Part shown: in pieces, positions 55,541 through 64,000 of the stretch
How positions within the stretch are numbered: the first letter of the stretch is position 1
Layout of the letters: each line of letters begins with the position of its first letter
Assembly: GCF_000406165.1 (NCBI RefSeq)
Contig: NZ_CM001977.1
Location: 62,001 to 126,000, forward strand
Direction of reading: 5' to 3'
Length of the DNA: 64,000 bases
Origin: Dickeya zeae NCPPB 2538
GTDB taxonomy: Bacteria > Pseudomonadota > Gammaproteobacteria > Enterobacterales > Enterobacteriaceae
Program-made: the position numbers and the translations under genes
The notes under the pieces: model-generated
Told to the model about the DNA's origin: nothing
The model's input: the letters and a program-made list of their open reading frames with translations, nothing else
The model's database searches: none

Positions 55541-56558
55541 CCTGTGCTACCCGCTGATGTGGCTGGCGACGTTGGTGCAATACAATTATTACCGCGTGCT
55601 GGTGAAGCTCAAGCGTCGACCGTCTCTGCTACTTAAAGTGCACATCAAGCCGGAAACTCATTATGTTCGCCTGTGTCGTGCATTGCGTCTGGCTGATTTG
55701 TGGCTGCTGGAGCGCTGTTCTCTGCACCTGGCGGCGCGCTATCTGTTGTGTTTATTTGAGACCACACGTTATATCGCCTACAAGCAGGTCGATCATGAGT
55801 ATCTGGCCAGTTTTCGGCAGGAAAAAATCTGCTTTCGGCATCAGACGGTGTATGTGTTTCGCTGGGTGCCACCGCCTGCGGATACGCCGACAAAAACCGT
55901 GTTGCTGGTGCACGGCTGGGAAGGGCGCGGCATCATGTTCCGACCATTGTGCGAGGCGCTAAAAGCGCAGGGATACGCGGTGGTCATGCCGGACCTGCTG
56001 GCGCATGGGTTATCTGAAGGAAAGCGGGTATCCAATTATGAGCTGGCCAGTCTGCTTATCCAGATGGAGCGGCGTTATGGGCCGTTTTACGCGGTGGTTG
56101 GGCATTCCAGCGGTGGTCTGGTGTGTAGTCTGGCGCTGGCTCAGGGGTTGGCGGCACAGCGGTTGGTGCTGCTGGCCAGCCCGGACAATTTTGGCGGCAT
56201 GATCGACAGGTTTCTGGCGGGGGCGTCGGTATCGGCATCGCTGGCCGCCCCCATGAAAGCCATTTATGCGCAGCGTTTTGGCTTTCATCCCGACTGGGTG
56301 GGTGAAGCGTTGTACCGCACGCTGGATTGCCCGACGTTGATTTGTCATGACTGGCAGGATGCCCGGGTTTGCCCTGATGTGGCTGATGCTATCCATCAGG
56401 CGCTTGCCCACAGCGAGCTCTTCTATACCCGTGGGCTGGGGCATTTGGGGATTTTACGCAGCCCACTGGTACACCGGCGTATTCTGGCGTTTTTAGCGGA
56501 GGCGAATGCCGGAACCGACGTGCAGGTAAAGCCACTTATTGATCGTGTCGCGTCATAA
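55527..56558 (+). CDS. vfmD: Alpha/beta hydrolase (VfmD)
   Basis: The 343-residue protein has a hydrophobic N-terminal part (LLYNLCYPLMWLATLVQ, possible membrane anchor, ~2-20) and an alpha/beta-hydrolase core with LLVHGWEGRG, the nucleophile elbow GHSSGG (Ser194), an Asp in CHDWQDARV and a His in RGLGHLGIL. It could release or cyclise the carrier-bound product, or hydrolyse it. The start at 55527 follows GGGAGAACAGG and overlaps vfmC. The operon ends after this gene. Confidence 0.8.
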   Translation: MLLYNLCYPLMWLATLVQYNYYRVLVKLKRRPSLLLKVHIKPETHYVRLCRALRLADLWLLERCSLHLAARYLLCLFETTRYIAYKQVDHEYLASFRQEKICFRHQTVYVFRWVPPPADTPTKTVLLVHGWEGRGIMFRPLCEALKAQGYAVVMPDLLAHGLSEGKRVSNYELASLLIQMERRYGPFYAVVGHSSGGLVCSLALAQGLAAQRLVLLASPDNFGGMIDRFLAGASVSASLAAPMKAIYAQRFGFHPDWVGEALYRTLDCPTLICHDWQDARVCPDVADAIHQALAHSELFYTRGLGHLGILRSPLVHRRILAFLAEANAGTDVQVKPLIDRVAS

Positions 56559-56626
56559 TGCGGTAACGCGCGGCATTGATGGTATCGAAGCCAGGGCAAC
56601 AGTGTTTTGCTGGTGCGCAAACGCAG

Positions 56627-56654
56627 GCCCGCCATGCGTCATATCATGGCGGGC
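56627..56654. terminator. Hairpin between convergent vfmD and vfmE
   Basis: A perfect 10-bp stem GCCCGCCATG / CATGGCGGGC with an 8-base loop but no T-run. It probably separates the two convergent transcripts. Confidence 0.6.
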
Positions 56655-56667
56655 GTAAGGTAGGGCG

Positions 56668-57231
56668 TTAATTACAGAGATTATGAATGTTGTCCAGCAG
56701 CACATGGCGAGAAAACAGATGACGCTGTTTGCCGAAAATGATGTCGAAGCTCATGTTTTGCAGGGTGCGCGGTGAATCGTTTTCCCGCTCCAGTGACACG
56801 GTTTTACGGTACTTCAGCGGCGCTATATTGTACGTCTTGGTAAAGCAACGCGAGAAGTGTGGCAGCGAGGAAAATCCGCACGCGTAACAAATATCGGTGA
56901 GCGACCAATTGGGCGAAATATGAATAATCTCTTTGGCCAATGTCAGCCTGACACGCCAAATCCAGCGCATCGGCGTAATGTTATACACCTGGTTGAAGAG
57001 ACGACAGATATCGAATTTTGATTTACCGCTGACCGCTTCAAGATCTTCCAGCGTAATATTGTTGCCGATATTGTCGATGATATAGTCAATAATTCCCGCC
57101 AGGCTGGTCGCTTTATTGTTCGCCGCGAGTGTTTTGCGCAGGTTAGGGTGACGACGATACATGTCCTGAATCAGGTTATTGTTAAAAATATCGTTATCTA
57201 CGGTATGGGCAAAGGTGTTCTGTAAGCTCAT
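56668..57231 (-). CDS. vfmE: AraC-family regulator VfmE
   Basis: The 187-residue protein has two helix-turn-helix motifs in ~60-155: ITLEDLEAVSGKSKFDICRLF and LTDICYACGFSSLPHFSRCF. The N-terminal part is short, with no recognisable ligand domain. It is A+T-rich relative to the operon beside it. The start at 57231 has GGGATG upstream; 57282 is possible but lacks a site. In Dickeya VfmE activates plant cell wall-degrading enzyme genes and vfm genes downstream of the VfmI/VfmH pair. A sigma-54 promoter lies at 57350. Confidence 0.82.
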   Translation of the reverse strand: MSLQNTFAHTVDNDIFNNNLIQDMYRRHPNLRKTLAANNKATSLAGIIDYIIDNIGNNITLEDLEAVSGKSKFDICRLFNQVYNITPMRWIWRVRLTLAKEIIHISPNWSLTDICYACGFSSLPHFSRCFTKTYNIAPLKYRKTVSLERENDSPRTLQNMSFDIIFGKQRHLFSRHVLLDNIHNLCN

Positions 57232-57349
57232 GGTGTCATCCCAAAAAAATAGATTCCCCGTGTCTGGTCCAGCTAAATCCAAAAATCCTTACAGCGGCGA
57301 ATTCAGTGGTTGATTATTGTCCCTTGGTCAGACGTACGATCTGTCTAAC

Positions 57350-57364
57350 GCAATTTGTGTGCCA
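57350..57364 (-). promoter_or_regulatory. Sigma-54 promoter of vfmE
   Basis: The minus strand reads TGGCACACAAATTGC, matching TGGCAC and TTGC with the correct 10 bases between GG and GC. Start of transcription is predicted near 57338, ~107 bases before the vfmE ATG. VfmH, an NtrC-type regulator encoded nearby, is the natural activator. Confidence 0.65.
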
Positions 57365-57416
57365 TGTTGTTATTGCTTGTTTTTAAAGGGAAATGCTTAC
57401 GCCTACCTATAAGTGA

Positions 57417-57452
57417 TCCCATTAATGGGACGAGAGCGTGCCGAACATGGGA
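57417..57452 (-). promoter_or_regulatory. TCCCAT boxes and palindrome in the vfmE-vfmF region
   Basis: TCCCATTAATGGGA (57417-57430) is a perfect palindrome. A further TCCCAT on the minus strand (57447-57452) gives a direct pair 22 bp apart, like that before vfmA. The pair is ~80-115 bp upstream of the predicted vfmE start, a usual place for an enhancer. Other parts of 57232-57797 show no gene. Confidence 0.5.
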
Positions 57453-57629
57453 TTTTTCGTCTCGTAATTGGTCTGTGGATGCGGCTTACCTGCGGCGTGA
57501 ACAGGGTAGGGGCGTGGTATGGGCGAGAGCTCGGTTCCGGTAGCGGTGGACAGCTATCCGTTGATTCGCCTGCCCGCCGGGATAAAGCAGGATAGAAATG
57601 GTGTTTGGGAAGGGTGTCAGGGGAATAGT

Positions 57630-57645
57630 TGGTATGATTTGTGCT
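57630..57645 (+). promoter_or_regulatory. Candidate sigma-54 promoter of vfmFG
   Basis: TGGTATGATTTGTGCT keeps GG and GC 10 bases apart and the G at position 7, with three mismatches to TGGCACGN4TTGCW. It lies ~150 bp upstream of vfmF. Confidence 0.35.
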
Positions 57646-57797
57646 GCTAAATTAAGAAAAAGCGGAGCCCGTTTTGCGGATAACCTGTGTATTTTGGACG
57701 CATTTTTAAAACCAGAGATAAAAGTGAGTGGTCTACAGCCTGTAAGATACCCTCGGTCTCAGGAAGGCTGACTCTATTTATACACTGAGGATTTCCC

Positions 57798-58505
57798 ATG
57801 ACGGTGCTGGTTCAACTTGATAATGTGCATAAAATTTTTCTTACCGATGAAATTGAAACGCATGCCCTTAGCAAGATAAACCTTTCTATTCACTCGGGAG
57901 AGTACGTCTCCATAGCGGGGCCGTCCGGCTGCGGGAAATCGACACTGCTGTCCATCATGGGGCTGTTGGATACGCCCACAGAGGGGCAATACCGGTTGAA
58001 TGGGACTGATGTTGAACGCATCAGCCGCCGGGAAATGGCCCGGCTGCGTAATCGGGAAATCGGCTTTATTTTTCAGTCGTTTAATCTGATCAGTGATTTG
58101 ACCATCGCGGAAAACGTCGCGTTGCCGCTCACTTACCGTAATGACCTGTCGCGTGCGGAACAGAAAGCGCGGGTGATTCAGGCGCTGGAGAAAGTCAACA
58201 TGTCGCATCGGGTGCGGCATTATCCCTCGCAACTCTCCGGTGGTCAGCAACAGCGGGTTGCCGTAGCGCGGGCGATTGTTGGCAAACCATCACTGCTGCT
58301 GGCGGATGAGCCGACCGGCAACCTGGATTCCGCCAACGCCGAGGCGGTGATGAATATTCTGGATGAATTGCATCGGGATGGCGCGACCATCTGCATTGTC
58401 ACCCATGATCCCCGTTCCGCCATGCGCGCTCAGCGTACCATTGTCCTGTCTGACGGCCAGGTCGTGGCAGATGGTGAGAATGGACAATTGCGTCAGGCGG
58501 TATAG
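57798..58505 (+). CDS. vfmF: ABC transporter ATPase, MacB/LolD type (VfmF)
   Basis: The 235-residue ATPase has Walker A GPSGCGKST (~38), the MacB-like FIFQSFNLISDLTIAENVALP, signature LSGGQQQRVAVARA (~141) and Walker B LLLADEPTGNLDS (~161). GAGG precedes the start. It is 4 bases before the FtsX-type permease gene, its obvious partner. Such systems usually work from the inner membrane by mechanotransmission, moving peptides, lipoproteins or antibiotics. Confidence 0.88.
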   Translation: MTVLVQLDNVHKIFLTDEIETHALSKINLSIHSGEYVSIAGPSGCGKSTLLSIMGLLDTPTEGQYRLNGTDVERISRREMARLRNREIGFIFQSFNLISDLTIAENVALPLTYRNDLSRAEQKARVIQALEKVNMSHRVRHYPSQLSGGQQQRVAVARAIVGKPSLLLADEPTGNLDSANAEAVMNILDELHRDGATICIVTHDPRSAMRAQRTIVLSDGQVVADGENGQLRQAV

Positions 58506-58509
58506 TACG

Positions 58510-60951
58510 ATGAATTTCTGGTTCGATATCCGTTACGCCCTGCGCCTGCTGCTTAAAAGCCCGGGATTTAGCGTGCTGACCATTACCGTGATGGCTTGCG
58601 GGTTGGGGCTGGCGCTCTATATGTATTCCGTCATCAACACCATCATGTACAAGACGCTGCCGTACCCTAGAGGGGAAGGTATGGTGATGGTGACGCCGAC
58701 AATGGACGGTGAAAGCCTGAATGATTCGGGACTAAATTTTCTGGATTATGAACTTATTCGGCAAAAAGCGACGAAACTGACAGATATAAGCTACTTCTAT
58801 GCGGATTATGTTGATCTCAAAGATGAGGAAAAGGCAGTTCGATATATTGCGGTGTATAACACACCGGATATGTTTAGTTATACCGGTGTCACCCCTTTTA
58901 TTGGGCGAGCTTTCACCCAGGATGACATGCAATCTGGCGCCGAGCCGGTGGCGGTGATCAGCTACCAACTGTGGCAAAGTTACTTTAATAGCCTTAGCGA
59001 TATTCTTAATCAGACCGTCAAAGTAAACGGTATCAATACCCGTGTAGTCGGTGTGATGCCCAAGGGATTTGCTTTTCCTTTCTATCATGATCTGTGGCTT
59101 CCTTCGCGCCTTGAGCCCAAGCTTTTTCCTGACCGGGAACAGGCACCGGAGGTATTTGTCTATGGACGACTACCAACAGGTGTCAAGACGGCGGTTGCCC
59201 GCCACGAACTGCAGGGACTAATGCAGCAGGTTGCTCACCAGTACCCTAAAGCTGGAAAGAGTATTTCCGCTAATGTGTTGTCTTTTCAGGAGAGTTTTAC
59301 CGGGGAAGAGACCGCTCAAACTTTCTTTGTTATGTTGTCGGCTGTAGGTTTTATCTTGTTGCTCGCCTGTTTCAACGTTGGCAACCTGTTACTGGCGCGC
59401 TCAAACCAACGTACCCGAGAAATCGCTATTCGGATGGCGTTAGGTTCGCCAACGTCCCGGCTGGTGATGCAGATGCTGTGGGAGAGCTTGATTATCAGTT
59501 CCATCGCGGGCGTCATTGGTGTGCTGTTGGCTTCGTGGGGCCTGGATATTACCAATTATATTTTCCCTAAATTCGTACCGAATAAGGTGCCAGTGTGGTG
59601 GCATTTGTCACTGGATGGTGATGTCATTCTGGATGCTGTTGTTCTGATCTTGGCGACGGCGTTGATTACCAGCGCGTTACCCGCATGGAAAATTGCCAAT
59701 GGTAAATTTGCCTATGCGTTGCGTGATGGTGCTAACAGTGATCAAGGACGGAAGATCGGGCGTTTTAGTCGGTCGTTGGTGGTCATTGAGGTAGCCCTGT
59801 CCTGTTCGATACTCTGTATCAGCGTATTACTGTTATTTCTGGTGATGCGTGCGACTAAAGCTGATTATGGTGTGCCGCTCGATCATTTTTTGGTCTCTAA
59901 AATCGATGTCGATCAGGAAAGTTATCCAGATGATGATAGCCGTCGGAAACTGTATTCCAGTTTGATCGAGCAGATTAATGCTATCCCGGGTGTACAAGCC
60001 ACCGCTATTACATCCAGCACGCCAGGCCAATTCACTTTCCCTCATCAGGTAGTCACAGAAAGTATGGAACAAGAGGGGCAGGAAACCTTGTCCTATTCAC
60101 TGGTGAATGATGTGCGCGTCATGCCCGGTAGCCTTGCCACCATGGGTGTAACATTGCTTAGTGGGCGTGAGTTTACTCGTCGTGATACTGATATTTCCCC
60201 TCCGGTTGCTGTTGTCAGTGATTCGTTTATCCAGAAATATTGGCCGCATGAAAAAACAGTGGTTGGGAAGCGGCTACGTTTTCGGGATGGTAATGATTAC
60301 CGCTGGTTTACCGTCGTGGGGGTGGTTTCACATATTATTCATGGGCGACCGTTTAGCGAATTCAAAACGCGTCCGACGGTTTATCGTTCCCTGATGCAGA
60401 TTCAGCAGGTCAATCCGTCGCTGACCATCATGCTTAAAGCTCCGCAACCTCAACGGTTTTCAAAGCCGTTAATGACGGTACTTAATTCTTTAGGCCCGGT
60501 AATAGACAGTGCCCCGCCGCAGACGCTGAGTGAACAACTAACACGTAATACGATAGGTGTGCAGTTTGTCACCAATTTGTTCCTGTTGTTTGGTGCCGCG
60601 GCTATGGTGCTTGCAGCCAGTGGTATTTATGGTGTGACGCAGCATGCTATAAACCAGCGTACCCAAGAAATCGGTATCCGCCAGGCGTTAGGGGCGACCC
60701 CAACTCGATTACTTCGCATGCTTATGTTTTCCGGACTTCGGCAGTTATTTGCCGGTCTTGCCCTTGGACTACCATTGGCGATATTTGCCGCGCCTAAAAT
60801 TAACCGAGTGTATGGCGATGGTGGCGGTAACTTCATGCTGCTGTTTGGCGGTGTGGCCTTGTTTATCGTAATTATCGTCGCACTGGCCACCTGGATCCCA
60901 TCCCGACGTGTCATCATGATGAAACCGGGTGATGCGATACGCTATGAATAA
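58510..60951 (+). CDS. vfmG: Large FtsX-type ABC permease with duplicated core (VfmG)
   Basis: The 813-residue protein has two MacB-like halves, each with a periplasmic MacB_PCD domain and an FtsX membrane block: TM near 20-40 (FSVLTITVMACGLGLALYMY), three TMs at ~275-400 (QRTREIAIRMALGSPTSRLVM), then a second set ending with QRTQEIGIRQALGATPTRLLR and TM to the end. This layout is that of ADOP-type permeases. It is A+T-richer in the middle than vfmF. With VfmF it is a candidate signal exporter. Confidence 0.85.
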   Translation: MNFWFDIRYALRLLLKSPGFSVLTITVMACGLGLALYMYSVINTIMYKTLPYPRGEGMVMVTPTMDGESLNDSGLNFLDYELIRQKATKLTDISYFYADYVDLKDEEKAVRYIAVYNTPDMFSYTGVTPFIGRAFTQDDMQSGAEPVAVISYQLWQSYFNSLSDILNQTVKVNGINTRVVGVMPKGFAFPFYHDLWLPSRLEPKLFPDREQAPEVFVYGRLPTGVKTAVARHELQGLMQQVAHQYPKAGKSISANVLSFQESFTGEETAQTFFVMLSAVGFILLLACFNVGNLLLARSNQRTREIAIRMALGSPTSRLVMQMLWESLIISSIAGVIGVLLASWGLDITNYIFPKFVPNKVPVWWHLSLDGDVILDAVVLILATALITSALPAWKIANGKFAYALRDGANSDQGRKIGRFSRSLVVIEVALSCSILCISVLLLFLVMRATKADYGVPLDHFLVSKIDVDQESYPDDDSRRKLYSSLIEQINAIPGVQATAITSSTPGQFTFPHQVVTESMEQEGQETLSYSLVNDVRVMPGSLATMGVTLLSGREFTRRDTDISPPVAVVSDSFIQKYWPHEKTVVGKRLRFRDGNDYRWFTVVGVVSHIIHGRPFSEFKTRPTVYRSLMQIQQVNPSLTIMLKAPQPQRFSKPLMTVLNSLGPVIDSAPPQTLSEQLTRNTIGVQFVTNLFLLFGAAAMVLAASGIYGVTQHAINQRTQEIGIRQALGATPTRLLRMLMFSGLRQLFAGLALGLPLAIFAAPKINRVYGDGGGNFMLLFGGVALFIVIIVALATWIPSRRVIMMKPGDAIRYE

Positions 60952-61150
60952 ACGGAGCAGGCGGTATGCTGCCTGTAGCACCGACATGTGCGCTCATGGC
61001 AGGATACCGGCTGGCACTCCAGTTTCCCGCAACAGAGCCGTTAATAGTTACCACAGATCGATTATGCTGTAAGGGCATCGCCGCAGGGGTTGCCTGCGGT
61101 GGTGACAGTCAGTGTAAATTTCAGTATGAACCAGAGTGATAAGGACCCGT

Positions 61151-62551
61151 ATGGCGGATAAGCAACATATCCTCATTGTTGATGACGACGCACATATTCT
61201 GGCCAGCTTGCAGATGTTACTGTCCATGGAAGGGTATCAGGTCACACTGTGTTCTGCCGTTGAGCAAGTGCCCGTTCAGCTATCCCAGCACGATTTCGAT
61301 TTGATCCTGATGGATATGAACTATCAGCGAGATACCACTTCCGGGCAGGAAGGGCTGGTATTGCTCGACGAGATCAAACGGTATGACGAGTATCTGCCGG
61401 TTGTCGCGATGACGGGCTGGGGAAGTGTCGATATTGCCGTCAGCGCCATGCGGGCGGGTGCGGTTGATTTCATCCAGAAACCCTGGGACAACGAGCGGCT
61501 GTTGAATGTTATTCGCCAGCAAATCTCTTTTAGCCTCAGCCAGCGTTCTGGTAAGCGGCTGAAAGAAGAAAACAAACTGCTCAAGCTGGAGCTGGAAGAC
61601 AATTTCAATGGCGAGTGGGTCGTGGAATCCGCGCCAATGAAGCAGTTAATGCGGGTGGTGGAGCAGGTGGCCGCAACCGAGACCAACATCCTGATTCTGG
61701 GTGAAAATGGTACAGGCAAAAGTCTGCTGGCCCGGGTGATTCATCAACTGTCTTCACGCCGTGACGAGAACATGGTGTCGGTGAACATGGGGTGTATCAA
61801 CGAGAACCTGTTCGAAAGCGAGATGTTCGGCCATGTGAAAGGCGCGTTTACCGATGCGCGGGAAAGCCGTGTCGGGCGTTTCGAACTGGCGGATAAAGGG
61901 ACACTGTTTCTGGATGAGGTAGGTAACCTGCCGCTGACCCAGCAAAGTAAGCTGTTGCGTATTCTTGAGGAGCGGAGCTTTGAACGGGTCGGGTCATCTC
62001 GCACACTGAAGACCAATTGCCGGATCATTGCCGCGACTAACGCCGACCTCGGTGCCAGAGTGGTTGAGGGCACGTTCCGACAGGATCTGTATTACCGTCT
62101 CAATACCATTGAGCTACGTGTGCCGTCACTGGCGGAACGGCAGCAAGACATCATGCCGCTGGCGTTGAACTTCATTGACCGATATGCCAGAAAATACAAT
62201 AAGCCGGCGCCGGGACTCAGTTCGTCCGGACAGGCGGCATTATATGGATACCACTGGCCGGGAAATATCCGTGAACTGAGTCACTTGCTGGAACGGGCAG
62301 TACTGCTGTGCGGATCGCCACGGCTAAACAGTGACGATATTTTTCCGTCACTCCCCACTGCGCCGCAAAAAATGGTGACAGCGGAGCCGGAGTTCTCTTC
62401 CGATGCGACGCTGGCCGATATTGAAGAACGTCTGCTATGCCAGCGTATGGCGAAATTTGACGGCAATGCCATCAAGGCAGCCCGCTCGCTGGGGCTGAGT
62501 CGCAGTGCGTTCTACCGACGACTGGAAAAGTACAAAATTAACCATGAGTAA
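61151..62551 (+). CDS. vfmH: Sigma-54-dependent response regulator VfmH
   Basis: The 466-residue NtrC-family protein has a receiver domain (~4-125; DDD at ~12-14, phospho-Asp55 in LMDMNYQRD, Lys in IQKPWD), an AAA+ domain (Walker A GENGTGKS ~184-191, Walker B LFLDEVG) and a Fis-type helix-turn-helix at the end (GNAIKAARSLGLSRSAFYRRL). The sigma-54 contact loop, GAFTGA in most members, reads GAFTDA at ~231-236. AAGGAC precedes the start at 61151. It is coupled to vfmI by an 8-base overlap and with it should sense the Vfm signal and drive vfmE. Confidence 0.88.
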   Translation: MADKQHILIVDDDAHILASLQMLLSMEGYQVTLCSAVEQVPVQLSQHDFDLILMDMNYQRDTTSGQEGLVLLDEIKRYDEYLPVVAMTGWGSVDIAVSAMRAGAVDFIQKPWDNERLLNVIRQQISFSLSQRSGKRLKEENKLLKLELEDNFNGEWVVESAPMKQLMRVVEQVAATETNILILGENGTGKSLLARVIHQLSSRRDENMVSVNMGCINENLFESEMFGHVKGAFTDARESRVGRFELADKGTLFLDEVGNLPLTQQSKLLRILEERSFERVGSSRTLKTNCRIIAATNADLGARVVEGTFRQDLYYRLNTIELRVPSLAERQQDIMPLALNFIDRYARKYNKPAPGLSSSGQAALYGYHWPGNIRELSHLLERAVLLCGSPRLNSDDIFPSLPTAPQKMVTAEPEFSSDATLADIEERLLCQRMAKFDGNAIKAARSLGLSRSAFYRRLEKYKINHE

Positions 62552-63863
62552 ACTCGACTCCTCTTTTGAGCCTCCTCACCTGTTGTCATTCAATGTCGCA
62601 GCGATTGCGGGTTTGCTGGGGTATTTTCTGCTATGGCTGTTCCCCGATCAGTCGGTATATCTTAAGGTACTGACGGTATTTATTATTTTTCTTTGCCTGA
62701 TCTACAGTAGCTTTACGTTTTCCGAACGTCTGAATGGCAAAATTCATGTTGTGTCTAACCTGCTGGAAGCGCTGGAGCAGGAGAATTTCAGCCTGCGCGG
62801 TGTGACCAAGGGCAATGGGGGGTTTGATAATCTGATCCGCCAGATTAACCAGCTCTCTGGGGCAATGGCGCGCAGCCGTCAGCAGCAAAAAGAAACCTAC
62901 TATGTGCTGCATAAGGTGATCTCCAATATCAACATCAGCGTCTTTGCGCTGGATGCTGAGCGTCGCATCATCTGGTGTAACGATGCGGCGGCGGCGTTGA
63001 TCAACAAACCGTTATCATTACTGGTTGGGCAACCCGCGGCAGAATTTGGCCTGGAAGGGTTGTTGCAGCAACCATCCGATGCTGAGCCTGTTGACTGGCG
63101 TTTTCCCGGGACTCGCGGCATGTTCCAGATTCGCCACGATTCCTTTATTGAAGATGGCCGACAAAACCACCTGTTATTTATCAGTGACGTGAGCAAACTG
63201 CTGCGTAACGAAGAACAGAAAACCTGGCAGAACCTGCTGCGGGTGATTAGCCATGAGATTAATAACTCGCTGACGCCGATCGCCTCTATCAGCCAGACGT
63301 TGTTACAGGTATTCCGTAAGGATAACTCGCACCCATCAGCGCCGGATCTGGTCAATGGGATGGAGATCATCAACAATCGTGCCCGTGAATTGATCACGTT
63401 TGTTGGCAGCTATCGTCAGTTAAATCGCCTGCCGCCTGCGAATAAGCAGCCGTGTGATATCGCCGGGTTAATGATGCAAATGACGATGCTATTCCCGCAG
63501 CGTAAGCTGGTTTTTGCCGGTGAAGCACCGAAGCAGGTAATGGTTGATGCCAACCAAATGCAGCAGATGTTCATCAACCTGCTAAAAAATGCCGATGAGG
63601 CGATGCCGCCGGGGCAGGGAGAAATTGTACTGCGCTGGAAAGCCGTCGCCCGACAGTTGCACATCGAGATTATCGATCAGGGTAAAGGGGTCGCGAATAT
63701 CGAAAACCTGTTCGTACCGTTTTATACCACCAAGACGCATGGCAGCGGCATTGGTCTGATTTTGTGTCGGCAGATTGTTGAAGGGCATGACGGACACCTG
63801 ACGTTGGAGAACCGTAAGGATGCAGAAGGCTGTGTCGTCAATATCTTCCTGCCGTTGGGATGA
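62544..63863 (+). CDS. vfmI: Sensor histidine kinase VfmI
   Basis: The 439-residue inner-membrane kinase has two membrane segments near the N-terminus (~15-35 and ~40-58) with only a few residues between them, so there is almost no periplasmic sensor. A PAS-like region follows (~115-215), then the H-box RVISHEINNSLTPIAS (His237), N-box LLKNADEAMP, G1 DQGKGV and G2 GSGIGL. Sensing is thus probably within the membrane or inside the cell. It overlaps vfmH by 8 bases. The start at 62544 agrees with the coupled arrangement. 63864-64000 shows no convincing gene. Confidence 0.87.
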   Translation: MSKLDSSFEPPHLLSFNVAAIAGLLGYFLLWLFPDQSVYLKVLTVFIIFLCLIYSSFTFSERLNGKIHVVSNLLEALEQENFSLRGVTKGNGGFDNLIRQINQLSGAMARSRQQQKETYYVLHKVISNINISVFALDAERRIIWCNDAAAALINKPLSLLVGQPAAEFGLEGLLQQPSDAEPVDWRFPGTRGMFQIRHDSFIEDGRQNHLLFISDVSKLLRNEEQKTWQNLLRVISHEINNSLTPIASISQTLLQVFRKDNSHPSAPDLVNGMEIINNRARELITFVGSYRQLNRLPPANKQPCDIAGLMMQMTMLFPQRKLVFAGEAPKQVMVDANQMQQMFINLLKNADEAMPPGQGEIVLRWKAVARQLHIEIIDQGKGVANIENLFVPFYTTKTHGSGIGLILCRQIVEGHDGHLTLENRKDAEGCVVNIFLPLG

Positions 63864-64000
63864 CCTGACGGCAAGAACATGGCCGTACCCCCATTGTGTG
63901 GTGGTATCGCGAGCGCGAGAACCGGACCCGATGATCGTGATACAAGCGCGTCAGGCTTGTGGTCTCGCTGCTGATGCGCCGTTAACATCGCGTCAACTGG

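Overview
The window is a chromosomal segment of a plant-pathogenic enterobacterium, almost certainly a Dickeya. The strongest evidence is pecS/pecM followed by a three-gene indigoidine locus (indA, indB, indC) and a cluster whose order fits the Vfm quorum-sensing locus. The E. coli-like mannitol, xylose, argG, rcn and sodA genes agree with a Dickeya/Pectobacterium background. No tRNA, rRNA, insertion sequence or CRISPR array was seen. The species cannot be fixed from this window.

Layout. 1-806: 3' end of glyS. 885-1880: an AT-rich glycosyltransferase-like gene. 2147-10973: a ROK-regulated carbohydrate uptake and hydrolysis locus (ABC ATPase, two divergent ROK proteins, an alpha/alpha-barrel glycoside hydrolase, binding protein, two permeases) with two similar palindromic operators. 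11136-19323 (minus strand): a guanidine utilisation operon (ABC importer, two DUF1989 proteins, urea/guanidine carboxylase) behind a guanidine-I (ykkC) riboswitch, a near-consensus sigma-54 promoter and an NtrC-like site. 19624-20334: DUF3053 lipoprotein. 20392-24669: mtlADR with four CRP sites. 24827-26713: chemoreceptor. 27345-30959: sodA, fdhD and aldB, with two MITE-like repeats beside sodA. 31080-39622: xylBA and xylFGHR. 39660-41785: DJ-1/PfpI protein, then rcnR/rcnA. 42111-43460: argG with tandem ARG boxes.

43585-52000 holds pecS (minus) and pecM (plus) with a PecS operator between them, then indA-indB-indC for the blue pigment indigoidine. 52325-63863 is the vfm-type block: a KAS III-like protein, an acyl carrier protein, a half-length acyl-CoA dehydrogenase-like protein, a MATE exporter, an alpha/beta hydrolase, an AraC regulator on the minus strand, a MacB/LolD-like ATPase with an 813-residue FtsX-type permease, a sigma-54 type response regulator and a histidine kinase. 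The simplest reading is that this block makes, exports and senses a small acyl- or amide-type signal. The vfm letters are from memory and from gene order.

Most interesting signals: (1) the guanidine operon appears to need both nitrogen limitation (sigma-54/NtrC) and guanidine (riboswitch); (2) a sigma-54 promoter in front of vfmE and a pair of TCCCAT boxes 21-22 bp apart, in the same orientation and at similar distance, upstream of both vfmA and vfmE; (3) VfmA has Cys-Cys-His where KAS III has Cys-His-Asn, next to a half acyl-CoA dehydrogenase; (4) short (14-20 bp) tandem duplications recur at gene 3' ends, twice including the stop codon and once lengthening XylR.
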